Of a stretch of 64,000 bases of DNA, positions 11,838 through 21,785 are shown piece after piece. The position numbers and the translations under genes were made by a program. Below the pieces are notes generated by a model. That model worked only from the letters and a program-made list of their open reading frames with translations, made no database searches and had not been told where the DNA came from. Numbering within the stretch: the first letter of the stretch is position 1; each line of letters starts with the position of its first letter. Source of the DNA: Spinacia oleracea (lineage: Eukaryota; Streptophyta; Magnoliopsida; Caryophyllales; Amaranthaceae); the NCBI RefSeq assembly GCF_020520425.1, contig NC_079489.1:89880810-89944809 (forward strand), given 5' to 3'.

Positions 11838-12324
11838 AAGGCCAATGAAGTATTTACATCTCTTAAGAAATCATTGGTGACTTCTCCTGTATTGGTTGTA
11901 CCAGATTTTGAGAAGCAATTCGTGGTGGAAATTGATGCATCAAAAGAAGGCATAAGAGTTGTAATTATGCAAGAAGATTATCCCTTAGCGTTTATTAGTA
12001 GGAGTTTGGGGTCGAGGTGGCAAAAACTCTCTGTATACGAAACTGAGCTTCTTGCTATAGTCTTTACGGTGCAAAAATGGGAGAAATATCTGGTTGGTAA
12101 TCACTTTATGATCAAGACCAACCAAAAGTCACTCAAATGGCCACTTCAACAGAAAATCTCAACTCCATTTCAGCAGTTATGGTTATCTGAATTGATGAGG
12201 TTTGATTATATTATGTATAAAAGTGGGAAGGAGAACGTAACGGCAGATGCCTTGTCTAGAACGCGGGGGGGGGGGGCAGAGGTGTTATGCATGACAATCT
12301 CAATGGTGGAATCTGACCTAAAAG
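11838..12324 (+). pseudogene. gypsy RT (end) and RNase H fragment
   Basis: The open frame contains the end of gypsy RT (FTSLKKSLVTSPVLVVPDF) and RNase H. Visible are the first catalytic Asp in VVEIDASKEG, the Glu in YETELLAIV, the stretch NHFMIKTNQKSLKW where the second catalytic Asp is expected (Asn here), and the closing VTADALSR. A run of ten G near 12267 may be an unstable or error-prone site. The frame then continues into the inserted solo LTR. The first dozen residues of the open frame (before 11838) belong to copia B, so the apparent ORF is a junction product. Confidence 0.85.
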
Positions 12325-13710
12325 TGAAGGAAATAGTGCCCTTGGTCCAAGTATATATGCATTCAATGTTAAGTCTAATAAATGCGGTTCAGTATTAATT
12401 AACAAGTTAATAAATTCAGTGAGATCAAGTGAGCTGAACGCCTAGCTAGAGGCCGCTTCAGTTCAAGTGGAATTGATGATATTAATCCACAGCTTACTCT
12501 TGACTGAACCCGTAGGATCACACAAATAGTACGTAAACGGATCAAGTATTTAATGGAATTAAATACTCCATCTATGGATATTCGGAATCGACGGATCTTG
12601 GTTTCAGTGGGAGCTGAGATCGTCACAAGCAAGAAATGAATACTCCAGAAACGATGATATTGCCGGAAACGGAAATATAAATATTATCCAAGTCGTAGAT
12701 GTTGCCGGAAACGGAAACATGGTACGTATCGGAAAATATTGATGGAAATGGAAATATTGCCGGAATCGGAAATATTGCCGGAAACGGAAATATTGTCTGA
12801 ATCGGAAATATTATCGGAATCGGAAAAAAAATTCGGAAACGGAAATATTAAATATTTGTTCGAAACGGAAATTAATCCCGGAATCGGAAATATTAAATAT
12901 TGTTCGTATCGGAAATGAATTCCGGAATCGGGAAATTAATCGGAAGCGTATCGTACGAATTAGCATCGGACGAGGCCTGCCAGACGAAGGCCCAGCACGA
13001 AGTCGGGCCATCGCCCAGCAAGCCAGCGCGCCACAACGCACCAGCCAAGGCTGCGCCAGGCCCACCGCAAGGCAGGCCCAGCGCGCGCCAAGGCTGAGGC
13101 AGCGTGTGGGCCTCGTAGCAATGGGCTGCGAGCTCGCGGGCTGCGCGCGCGCGCATGACGCCCCTCGTGGGCTGCTGTGCGTGCGTGTGTGTGTTTGTGT
13201 GCTATACGAATCCTAAAACTATCAGGTTTCGACATATGATTAAATTCCTAAACCTAAAAGGATGAATTAATTAAATAAGAGTTCTATTAGGATTCTAGTT
13301 TAATTAATTCGTACCCTAATAGGATTCCAGTTCCTTTTCCATACCTCTATAAATAGGTGCCTAGGGTCATAATTTATAGACACAATTGTAGTATTCTAAA
13401 GGTAAGATTTTGAAGAAAAATCAGCCATAACACTTGCACCTAATAGCCGAAATTCCTAAGCTACCTTAAGGGCGATTCTAGTTGGTCAAGCTTAAGGCGG
13501 ATCCGGACGTGTTGTGGACTATCTACGGAGGGACGACATTTGGAGTCCTAAAGACTTGTTCTTGTTCGGTTCGGGCGCAGCTAGGGAGGGCACGCAACAA
13601 AGTGCATGCATCTAAACTATGCTAAATGATTATGTGTAAATAATATGCTTTCCTGGCTTTATGGTTTTTCCGCATGATTTATGCTTTGTCATATGAATCA
13701 TAACCTATCA
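12325..13710 (+). mobile_element. solo LTR, family A, with TSD AAAAG
   Basis: Starts TGAAGGAAATAGTGCCC and ends CATAACCTATCA. The five bases before (12320-12324) and after (13711-13715) are both AAAAG, a perfect target-site duplication. No internal region is present, so this is a solo LTR left by LTR-LTR recombination. It is the complete sense-orientation version of the family, 1386 bp, with the minisatellite (12650-12950), a GC-rich block (12960-13190) and a TATA box. It interrupts gypsy pol. Confidence 0.95.
13348..13355 (+). promoter_or_regulatory. TATA box of the family-A LTR
   Basis: TATAAATA inside CCTCTATAAATAGGTGCC, in element sense. The matching site in the 41874 copy is at about 42220 and in the 63418 copy at about 63770 (both minus strand). 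This marks the likely U3/R border. Confidence 0.75.
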
Positions 13711-14393
13711 AAAAGCTTCCATCATGGATAGTTATTTGGAGGATGAAAAGCTTGCTGCTATTCTTACAAAATTGCAGAACAGTGAGGTAGTTGTAAGGTA
13801 CCAATTATTGGATGGATTCCTGAGAAAAAAAGGAAATATTATTGTGAGTAGAGGTAATAAAGTGAGAGGTAAGATCTTAAATTGGTTGGATCTTGCACTA
13901 GAGAGTGGTCATTCTGGAAGAGAGCTCATTAAAGAGAGTATAACATTTTTTTTGGTGGAAACGACTATCTAAGGATGTTAAGCAGTTTGTCATAAATTGT
14001 GTAATTTGTCAAGCTTCCAAACATGAAACAATAGCTTATCCGATGTTGCTACAACCATTACCAATTCTAGAACAAGTATGGATGGGTATCTCAATGGACT
14101 TTTTGACTGGTTTACCCTTATCTGCCGGCAAAGTGGTGATCTTTGTAGTAGTGGATTGGTTGAGAAAATATGCGCACTTCATGACCCTTAAACATATTTT
14201 TACTGTAGTTGAAGTAGCACAGTGTTATCTAGATAATGTGTTTAAGCTACAGGGATGGCCTAGAAGCAATGTAAGTGATAGGGATTCTATTTTCCTTAGT
14301 CGGTTTTGGAAGAGACTTTTTTCTCTTCATGGAACCGAGTTCTTGCTTTCGTCAGCATATCATCCTGAAACCGATGGCAAAACTGAAGTTGTA
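13711..14393 (+). pseudogene. gypsy integrase fragment
   Basis: Reads on from the RNase H piece after the solo LTR. The first frame ends at 13972. The HHCC zinc region (SGHSGRE, then CVICQASKHE) continues in a shifted frame at about 13975-14040. From 14043 the integrase core is open: first Asp in ISMDFLTGLP, second Asp in NVSDRDSIF, Glu in AYHPETDGKTEVV. After that motif the sequence diverges into unrelated DNA. It is broken by at least one frameshift and the solo LTR. Confidence 0.87.
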
Positions 14394-14490
14394 ATTTTGA
14401 CGTTCCTAAATGTTCTTCCCAATTGGAATCTATACTATTTTTGGCCATATTTTTTTTCCTAAAATACCATTATTCTACAATTTTATTTCC
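14394..14490. other. short AT-rich spacer between gypsy fragment and SINE
   Basis: No feature recognised. The sequence right of the SINE (from 20174) is likely its former continuation. Confidence 0.4.
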
Positions 14491-14649
14491 TACCATATCC
14501 TACCTTTATCTTTTTTTTTTGGTGTTAGCACCCGGTTCACCTTTAAGGTTAATCCGATTCGGGGCGAGTTCTGGGTGGTTAGGTTCCAGTCCCCTCCCAA
14601 TTGTTGCTGCGAGGGTTCGAACACGGGTTCTCACTACTACATAAACGAT

Positions 14650-14810
14650 CATAGGCAACGGGTGAATGCAACGGTTAATGGTATTGCAATGGGTGAATGC
14701 AACGCTTAAAGCTATTGCAACGGTTTGTGTAACGGGTTTCTCTATTGCAAGGGTTTTGGCAACGGTTTATTTTTTCTGCAATGGTTTTACTGACTTTAGC
14801 AACGGTTGTA
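14650..14810. repeat. left subterminal repeats of CACTA 1
   Basis: Many direct copies of the GCAACGGTT / GCAACGGGT motif, spaced roughly 12-30 bp. In CACTA elements such motifs bind the element-encoded TNPA-like protein. Confidence 0.85.
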
Positions 14811-15349
14811 CTATTTTTATTGAAATTTCTAGTTCGAACCTTCGCCAATTCTACAAAGCGCGAAATTAATTTTCATCCTACATTTTCGTGAAAATTCTAA
14901 TACCTTTATCGCGCCTTCTTCTTCTTCCTTGGACAAAATACCCAATTATTTCAAACCTAAAAAAACCTTCGATCTTCGTAGCTGGCCGGAATTCTCTGCT
15001 TCCCCAAATCTTCTTCTTCTTCGTTCTTCTCAATTCCTCTAAGTTTGCTGAAAAACGAAAAAACTTGAAATTGTCAATCATCGCCTCTCAATCTCCATGA
15101 CCGTTGCTGCAATTTTGATTTTAAAGCGTCAAGTATTCCTCTCACAGGGACATCTCTTTCTCTCAAGTACGTAGTCTGTGAATTTCAAACTCTTTAATTT
15201 TGTTCATCTTTTAAACCCTAAAATATCTTCAATTTTCACTAAATTACTTGTATGATGTGCCTAAAATGATTGTGAAACTAAATAATTGAAATTGAATAGA
15301 TGTTGTACTGCTGTACTTAATTTTTTTGGTTTTAAGCTGTAATTTCAAC

Positions 15350-15420
15350 AATGCCCACCACATGTTCGATGAAATGCCTAGTAGAAATTATCATGTTTTT
15401 CCTTTCTCCCACTTGTATGT
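15350..15420 (+). pseudogene. PPR-repeat gene fragment (plus strand)
   Basis: Translates as NAHHMFDEMPSRNYHVFPF, matching the core of a plant PPR repeat (A-x-x-x-FDEMP-x-RN). Only about one repeat is recognisable and it is not linked to a long frame. PPR proteins bind organellar RNA. This looks like a captured scrap inside CACTA 1; the second PPR piece lies 230 bp downstream in the opposite orientation. Confidence 0.6.
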
Positions 15421-15459
15421 CATCTGTGTGTGCTGTTAAACTTTGTGAGATGTTGGTAT

Positions 15460-15575
15460 GTTCGTGGAGTGTGAGTGTGTAGAGGATGTTGGATGCGTGA
15501 TTTATATGAACAGATGTGTTCGTGGAGTGTGAGTGTGTAGAGGATGTTGGATGCGTTATTTATATGAACAGATGT
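15460..15575. repeat. 58-bp direct duplication
   Basis: Two adjacent copies of a 58-bp unit beginning TTCGTGGAGTGTGAGTGTGT, almost identical (one clear difference, GCGTGATTT against GCGTTATTT). Located between the two PPR pieces in CACTA 1. Confidence 0.9.
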
Positions 15576-15650
15576 GCAGAGCTGGTGTGACTTAGTGAGG
15601 TGTTGTAATCCTCCTACCACCAGGAAGCTCTCTCAATCCCCCTGCAGCAG

Positions 15651-15842
15651 TTACATCTCCTGTTGCACCCTAAAAGACATAACACGAACAATAGAATATC
15701 CCAATTCTTGTTTCAAAATTCTCTCCAATTCTTTCAACAAACCATGGACTTTATCAGTTAGTGGATGTGTATCATCTCCTCCATAAAAGAAATGGACCTC
15801 TTTGTCTATCTCAACCCAACTGGTCCTTTTCTTCCTCGTTCA
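15651..15842 (-). pseudogene. PPR protein C-terminal (E/E+ motif) fragment
   Basis: On the minus strand an open stretch reads [16 protein letters not shown], then [20 protein letters not shown], ending in TAA at 15651-15653. The SW-E-I-x-x-x-VH-F and D-x-x-HP motifs are the signature of the E/E+ region of PLS-type PPR proteins, which act in plastid or mitochondrial RNA editing. About 60 codons are preserved; upstream PPR repeats and a DYW domain are absent. It is a captured gene fragment inside CACTA 1, in reverse orientation to the PPR repeat at 15350. Confidence 0.75.
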
Positions 15843-16423
15843 TCTGAATCCCCAAATGGTGTATGATGGGTTACGTTAGATGTAACACCTTGGTTCGGAC
15901 CTCCGGCTTGTTAAATGACTGACCAGAAAGTTTCATCCTTTCCATGGGTGGTAACTGGATATGTATTTTTGTAGCATATCAAACTTCAAGGGCAAAGCAG
16001 TCTACTCAATATGTAAACAGTGCTCATCCAAAAATGTGTCCAGAAACTATTTAATCGCACTCTGTATTTTTGCGAGTCTGAATCAGAAACTGTACAGAAA
16101 CCTGAATGGCATGCTAAATCTCTTGTACTTTTGTAAGCTGAATTGTCTTATGAAGTAGCACATGTACAAGAAATGATTATTTGACCCTGATATTTTATTA
16201 TTAAGTGGTAATTGTACAGTTTTACTTGTACCGTTGCTTTTTTTGCCTTGTTCCAAACATTTACAAAATGCTAGGAAACCCAGTTTTTTTCTGAACAAAT
16301 CTGAAAAGCATAAGATTGATAGAGCAGAAATTTCAAACATACAAGAAAACACAACCAAAACACAGTACTTTCTGTTTCTAATCTAATTGATCTGCCCATC
16401 ACTCATATTCCAGAACTCAACTT
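15843..16423. other. interior of CACTA 1, no gene recognised
   Basis: AT-rich; only short open frames with no recognisable domain. Confidence 0.4.
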
Positions 16424-16561
16424 CTAGCTCAAGAACTTGGCATCATCTTCAAGGCAGTGGGCAAAGCTCAGTTGGTAAACAGGCTCAATAGCCCAGAAGG
16501 CCGTGATTGCAACAACATAACTGACATCTGGTTGCATACTTGCATCAGGCTCTCTCCTCAT
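16424..16561 (-). pseudogene. unrecognised 45-codon open frame, possible captured exon
   Basis: ATG at 16559-16561 (minus) opens a 45-codon frame ending with TAG at 16424. It begins [20 protein letters not shown] and ends in an acidic then hydrophobic stretch (CLEDDAKFL). Codon use and composition are more protein-like than the surroundings. I do not recognise the family. It lies in CACTA 1 among other captured pieces, so a captured exon is plausible but unproven. Confidence 0.3.
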
Positions 16562-18632
16562 ATTTGATTTTTCCATTGCCAACCTTTAGGCCTGGTATGT
16601 ATTATAGTTCATAATTTTATTGCCTTTGTTTGATTTATTTTGTATTAGGATTTCGTTTTAAGTGTAATATGTTTTTGGAGACTATGAATTACTTTTTGAT
16701 ATATGTATCTTTGATCTAGAAAAATTTGTAGATGTTGCTGTGATTGTGATATTTTTCTGATAAAAAAAACCTCATTGAGAAAAGGTGAAAACTTGTACGG
16801 GGTCTACAATGGGTGAATTATAGACATATTGTAAATTAAATAGTGGTTTTATTGTGTAACTTAAATAAGACATTTATTATGTTACTTCTTTTGATTTCAA
16901 GATGATATTTTTCTTAAATTGGATTTCAAGACTATTATTACCTTATCCAAATTTACAAACATGCAATGACATGTTGATCGCTCCTGCTTCAAAGGGGAGA
17001 GTGATCGTTTGTTAGCTTTGGATAGGTCTGTTTTGGAAGGAATAACGTACTGCAGTTATTTCTGCATAAAACTTGTTGTAATATTTTCTGCTACCTCGCA
17101 ATCAGATTATTAATATATACTCAGCCTGGGTGTTCTGCAATAATTAGTATGTCTAATTAACGATTAAACGTGCATGAACCTTGTTTCATATTCACAGTTT
17201 ACCAATCAATTAATTTCTTTGTCAAGCGTTCTAGCCACTGTACTATAGTATTACTATATCGTTTAGCTCAAAGCTTTTTTATGATGCGAGGAATTTAGGC
17301 ATTTTACAAGTTGTTACAACAACTGGCATACCCTCCAAAAAACCATACTTTCAATTCCCACCAGGCACCAGCATATATAACAGAACTGAATGCAATTTGA
17401 TCAAATAGTTAACAAGCTAAGGAACAGGAAGATCTTCCCATTATCATCTATAATGGCCTTGAAAAGACTAATCTATAAAAGAAGATGGAATATATCCTTG
17501 GTAATTAAGTACTCGATCTCTTCAGTGTTCTTAATTTCATAAGCCTGCATGTTGTGGCCTAAGCTTAATCAACAAACTTTAGCTGACATCAAGATATCAA
17601 TTGTATATCCTCCAAAAAGTTTGGTTAATGTAATCTCTTCCCCAAAAAATCAAGGCCTTCCGCAACCAGAATGTCAGAATATTCACATCTGCTCTGTTTT
17701 TTGGCTGAAGACTCTGAACTTTGTACTCTGAATGTCCAGAATATTCACTTATGGTTTTGTTAGGGAACCTGAATGATACTCTGTATTCTATAACATGAAT
17801 TTCAGGATAGTACAGCCCATTTGCATGAAGAATTAGCTTCTGGATCACCAGTAATCTCCACAAGAACAAACCAAAAAGCCCGTTTTGGCCCGCACCAAAG
17901 CCCGTATGAGGTAACTTTTTCATTGTTACTGCTGGTTTGAGAACCCAAACGCTACTTCGTATTCTGTAACATGAATGTCAAGACAGTAACAATCAATTTG
18001 GTCAAAGGTACATTAGCTTCTGGATCACCAGTAATATCCACAAGAACAAACTCCATTCTTGAAATAATGAAATCTACGAATATCTCTGACGATTATTTCC
18101 CTGCCTAAAAGCATATAATCCGTGCATTAAGTTCTGTCTGTCACAAATTTACTGTGACAAATTTATGCTCTGTCACAAATTGAGTGTTTGAATCTTCTTC
18201 AGCTTCTTGATAGCTGTCACAAATTTACTATCGTGTTGTTATGCTCTGTCTGTGTTGTCTGTGTTATCCGTGCATTAAGTTCATGATGGATATTGACTCT
18301 GACTGGATTTCCATAGAATAAAATGTTATATAAGTGATATGAATGTCAAATACTTTATTCAAGGACGTGGTAGCTTATCACACTTACCAAATTGAGTGTT
18401 CTGCTATGTGCATTAGTACAGTTAGCCATAGGTATGCAATTCTTAACCAATAGGTGAACTAAACACAAGAAATAACATTTAATCTCCCTGAACCATCCAT
18501 AAATGAAGTGATTTTGTTCGGTATAACAAATTAGTCACATATTCAGATTCTTTTACCAAAACACATTTAATTAGAAAAATGTTTGCTCAAAAGGACAGAC
18601 CAGAATTCTCTAACGAACACTACCAGCAACCC
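16562..18632. other. interior of CACTA 1: no gene seen; one internal duplication
   Basis: AT-rich. The only structure noticed is a dispersed duplication of about 100 bp (around 17763-17868 and 17937-18049) sharing ATTAGCTTCTGGATCACCAG and CCACAAGAACAAAC with an intervening insertion. It may be intron or flank sequence carried with the captured genes. Confidence 0.5.
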
Positions 18633-19037
18633 CTAAGGCGAGTTCCTACAAAGAGGACAGGGTGGTATTCATTCTAAGACATTCATCTATGCAATCAACA
18701 TGGAAGTAGTGATTACATTCTGGTATAGACCTCAAAGCCTCTTTAGGCTGATACTCTGATAAACATATAGGGCAGATGTTATCATTAGGCTTTGGGAGTC
18801 GCTTACTTTCTCCTAGTATGGTTTTTGAGTATGATTCTATGGTGGGAAGATCGAGGCCTGATGATAGGGTAATTGGTTGTGGGAATATTGAAGGTGAGGA
18901 TTCAGTGTAGGAGTAAAGGCGATTCTGATTACGTGCAACGACCGTGCTGCTGATGTAGAGTGTCAGACCAACAATGCATACAAGTCCTGGTATTCCTGCT
19001 CCTAGTATTAAGCCGTATTTGGCGCTTTTTGGCAAGC
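18633..19037 (-). pseudogene. captured last exon of an ATL20/21/22-type RING-H2 gene, frameshifted
   Basis: The minus-strand exon follows a splice acceptor (TTTTCAG ending at 19038). It encodes LPKSAKYGLILGAGIPG and a hydrophobic membrane segment (about residues 12-32), a linker with the LDLPTIESYSKTILGES motif, and a RING-H2 finger CPICLSEYQ...CNHYFHVDCID. ATL proteins of this type are membrane E3 ubiquitin ligases with an extracellular GUB_WAK domain in an earlier exon, which is not found here. At 18660-18662 one extra G (C on the coding strand) shifts the frame right before the last two zinc ligands. The other frame still reads CPLCRNSP and stop. The annotated frame ends early and lacks those cysteines. 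Confidence 0.85.
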
Positions 19038-19721
19038 CTGAAAACATGTAAATGAATGGTTAAGACTTAAGAGCAAAGTACTTGAGGTCTTAATTATTAT
19101 CTCAGTTAATAACAAAAGTTTGTTATAAAATGAATTTATAGTTGCTGAAAAATTAGCAGCAAAGTGAAGTCCATAATTTTTCCAGTACAAAGAAAATTCT
19201 GGAAATTTACTTGCATGCAACAACAATTGGTTTTCTTGTATTTTATTGTTTGAGACGTTTGAGTTTTATACCTTACATTCCTAAACATTTGAATCTACAG
19301 GTTGAAGAAAAAATGGATTAGATATGGAGGAAGCATAACTTTTTGGTGGTGCATGGATTTGGCACGTGTAAATATTGGCTCATATGGCTATTTTATTTTT
19401 GTGATGATCGTTAACTTTACAAGGAGGAAGCGTAAATTTTTGGTGGGCATGGACTCACATGTGTAATTAATGGATTTTTTGGCTAATTTTTTTTGTTATT
19501 ATCGTAAACCTTAACTTGAATTGTGATACGATAATATCTTTAGGGCCTACTTATATATGTAAGTACTAGCAAAGTACTTCATTTTGTATATTTTTAACTG
19601 ATTGATTAATTATGTACTTATGGCTTCGTTGGGAATGTAATTCTCGTCATCCTTGATCTACAAGATTTAATTTATATTAATTTATTCTATTTGTGAAATG
19701 CAAAACAGGCAATAATAGCAG

Positions 19722-20080
19722 CTTAGACCCGTTGCATTTGGGGAAAAAAAGTGGTTACTAACTCTAATGTAACGGTTAAAACTAATGGTGGTAAATGTCA
19801 ATGGCCGTTGCATTAGATGTAAATAACTGTTATAGTAAATCTAAGGCAACGGTTCTTGGTAAATTGCACAAAGCGTTGCAATAGGTAGAAAAGGTGTTGC
19901 AAAAAATACTATTGCAACGGTTAATAAGGATTGTTAAGTTACCGTTGCAATATCTTGGTGGAACCGTCGCATTACACCTAAAGCAACGGCAGCAACTGCA
20001 ACGGTTGTTAAACCGTTGCAATATCTCTATGGCAACGGTTATCCTTTCTTTTGCAACGGTTATTGGCCGTTGCGTATGCT
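19722..20080. repeat. right subterminal repeats of CACTA 1
   Basis: About 15 copies of GCAACGGTT / AACCGTTGC in both orientations up to the right terminus, mirroring the left array. The right array is longer than the left. Confidence 0.85.
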
Positions 20081-20279
20081 TGTTTATGTAGTAGTGTCTC
20101 CATACCAAGTTCAACCCCAACCACCACTGAACCAACAAACAATTGATAAAATAATACCATATCCTACCTTTATGAATTTATTGCAGCCACCTACCCAATT
20201 ATTCTCATTGATTTCCCCACCCGCATTATTTAATTCATTCACAAACTCCAATTCATCCACCCACCTTATTTTATGATTA

Positions 20280-20604
20280 TTCCCTCCGTCCCGTAATACT
20301 CGCACCGCTTTCCTTTTCTGGTCGTCCCTTATTACTTGCACCGCTTGTATAAATGGAAATTTTTACCAATATTATATTATTTCTCACACTTACCTACTAA
20401 CCCACCTACACCCCGGCCTACTCCGTACAAAAAATCATTTAAAAATGCACACTCCCCACCCCTTACGCATTTCTCACTAACTATATTAAAAAAAATACTC
20501 TACTATCAATTAACATCAATTAAATTAATAAGTCAATTCAAGTGTCTTAAACTCCGCACCGGTCAAACCGGTGCGAGTATAAAGGTATAGTATGACAGAG
20601 GGAG
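20280..20604. mobile_element. Stowaway-like MITE, copy 1 (diverged)
   Basis: Ends TCCCTCCGTCCCG and GACAGAGGGAG with TA on both sides (TSD TA). The interior (about 325 bp) carries TACTCGCACCG and a GGTGCGAGTAT complement near the far end. It is related to copies at 21786, 22474 and 27741 but diverged. Confidence 0.75.
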
Positions 20605-20800
20605 TATTTTAATAAATTATCTCTCTTTTCTTTCCTTCTGTATTATTTTCTCTCTCTTTCATTTATTCCAAAGCGTACAATCTTTTACATCCAATCATTA
20701 CTTTACACCCAATCATACCAAGATTTTATTTTCTTAATCCCCTCCCCGATTCCAACCATGAAGAACATTAAGGAACGGAGGGAGTACATCATAGTAGTTA
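20605..20800. other. AT-rich spacer ending in a second Stowaway-type terminus
   Basis: No gene. The tract TTAAGGAACGGAGGGAGTA at about 20768-20786 is a Stowaway-like right end, so copy 1 may extend to it or an older MITE lies here. Confidence 0.4.
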
Positions 20801-21090
20801 GAAGACAAAAAAGGAAAATGGTAGTAGGAAAAAGACAAAAAATTTAAAAGTACCAGTTCGTTAAAAAGAGTATCATTTCATTAAAAAGAGTAGTATTTTG
20901 TTAAAAAAAGTATCATTTTTTTAAAAAAGCGTACTATTTCATTATTTCATTAAAAAGAGTATCATTTCGTTAATGAAAAATATCATTTCTTTAATACTTA
21001 GTAAAAGAGTACAATTTCATTAAAACAAGTACAATTTCTTTTTAAAAAAATATCATTGATCTTTATTTGTCGTTTACCTTTTTTGTCATT
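20801..21090. repeat. array of about nine degenerate 20-bp units between inverted ends
   Basis: Units of the type AAAAAGAGTATCATTTCATT repeated with variation. The block is bracketed by AGAAGACAAAAAAGG on the left and CCTTTTTTGTCATTTT on the right, an imperfect inverted repeat. A related shorter copy is at 28667-28785. It is probably a small non-autonomous DNA element with an expanded interior. Confidence 0.55.
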
Positions 21091-21434
21091 TTATGGTGTT
21101 ATGTATTTGCTAACAAATAACGGTTAGCTGCACAGAGTTCTCGCTTTTCAAGCATTTTCAGCTAAACAAAGCAACAAATACGTCTGTTTTCCTCCTTGAC
21201 CAGCTTGACAAACCATAGACTTTGTGAAAACCATGTAAAAAGTCATAAACTGTCATCTAAAACAACAAGCTTAAAATTTCTCGCATTTTGGCAGGCATGA
21301 TTGGCGGACACCAAATTATATAAGGACCTGTAATACTCTGTAGACCACTTGCATGGTTGCCAAATTGTAGTCTGTAGACCACTAGCAAGGTTGTTGTTTG
21401 ACAATTTATGGATTATGGATAAAAGGTACATTAA

Positions 21435-21774
21435 GTCTCCGTTTGATAGGGCGTAAAACGATTTCATTGTAAAATGATTTTCCATGGAAAACATTTTTCA
21501 AGGGAAAACACAATTTCAAACTAGTTTTCCTTTGTTTGGTAACTTAAAGGAAAATGGGAGAAGATGGTGAAGATTGAGGGGAAGAAAGGAGAGGGAGGTA
21601 AGGAGGAAAGAAGGAAAAGTGGTTTCCCTCCCTTTCAAATGGAAAAGGGTTTTCCACCTTTGAGGGAGTCATGGAAAATTGTTTTACATCCCTTACCAAC
21701 CAAACAACGTAAAATGATTGAAAAGAGGAAAATCGTTTTCCATAAAAACGTTTTACGCCCTACCAAACGGAGCA
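21435..21774. mobile_element. Tourist-like MITE with 25-bp inverted ends
   Basis: The left end TCTCCGTTTGATAGGGCGTA continues as AAACG; the right end is its near-complement CGTTTTACGCCCTACCAAAC. TAA flanks both sides (21432-21434 and 21775-21777), consistent with a Tourist/Harbinger TSD. Length about 340 bp. The interior has no real coding capacity. Confidence 0.75.
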
Positions 21775-21785
21775 TAAACATGATA

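Larger units (their letters stand above)
11838..14393 (+). mobile_element. decayed Ty3/gypsy pol fragment, split by a solo LTR
   Basis: Plus-strand gypsy pol pieces lie on both sides of the solo LTR at 12325-13710: RT end plus RNase H on the left, zinc finger plus integrase core on the right. RT, RNase H, then integrase is the gypsy order. No LTRs, gag or protease are seen. The fragment stops inside the integrase (after the GKTEVV motif, about 14393), shortly before the SINE. Confidence 0.85.
14632..20096. mobile_element. CACTA (EnSpm) transposon 1, non-autonomous, gene-carrying
   Basis: The left end is CACTACTACATAAAC and the right end GTTTATGTAGTAGTG, a perfect 15-bp terminal inverted repeat with the CACTA signature. 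It is flanked by the 3-bp TSD TCT (14629-14631 and 20097-20099), the length expected for CACTA. Both ends carry arrays of subterminal GCAACGGTT motifs. No transposase or TNP-like ORF is seen in 5.46 kb. Instead it carries PPR and RING-H2 (ATL) gene pieces. It sits inside a SINE. Confidence 0.93.
14491..20173 (-). mobile_element. tRNA-derived SINE with 19-bp TSD, split by CACTA element 1
   Basis: The 19-bp sequence TACCATATCCTACCTTTAT occurs at 14491-14509 and again at 20155-20173, an exact target-site duplication. Between them, after removing the CACTA insert, about 177 bp remain. On the minus strand these read a box-A-like GGTTCAGTGGTGG, about 30-40 bp later a box-B-like GTGTTCGAACCC, then a body ending in a poly-A tail (poly-T at 14511-14520 on the plus strand). 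This is the layout of a tRNA-derived SINE transcribed by RNA polymerase III. The exact family is not identified. Confidence 0.8.

Noticed and set aside
12811-13235. Overlapping ORFs in three frames around 13 kb
   Set aside because: GC-rich block of a solo LTR; composition effect.
16455-16510. tRNA-like stretch AAGCTCAGTTGGTAAACAGG
   Set aside because: The D-arm-like tract is there but no T-arm with GTTCGA and no acceptor pairing; the other strand is an open protein-like frame.
20096-20341. ORFs at the CACTA 1 right end (for example 20016-20276)
   Set aside because: They cross the CACTA terminus, SINE and flank; no coherent gene.
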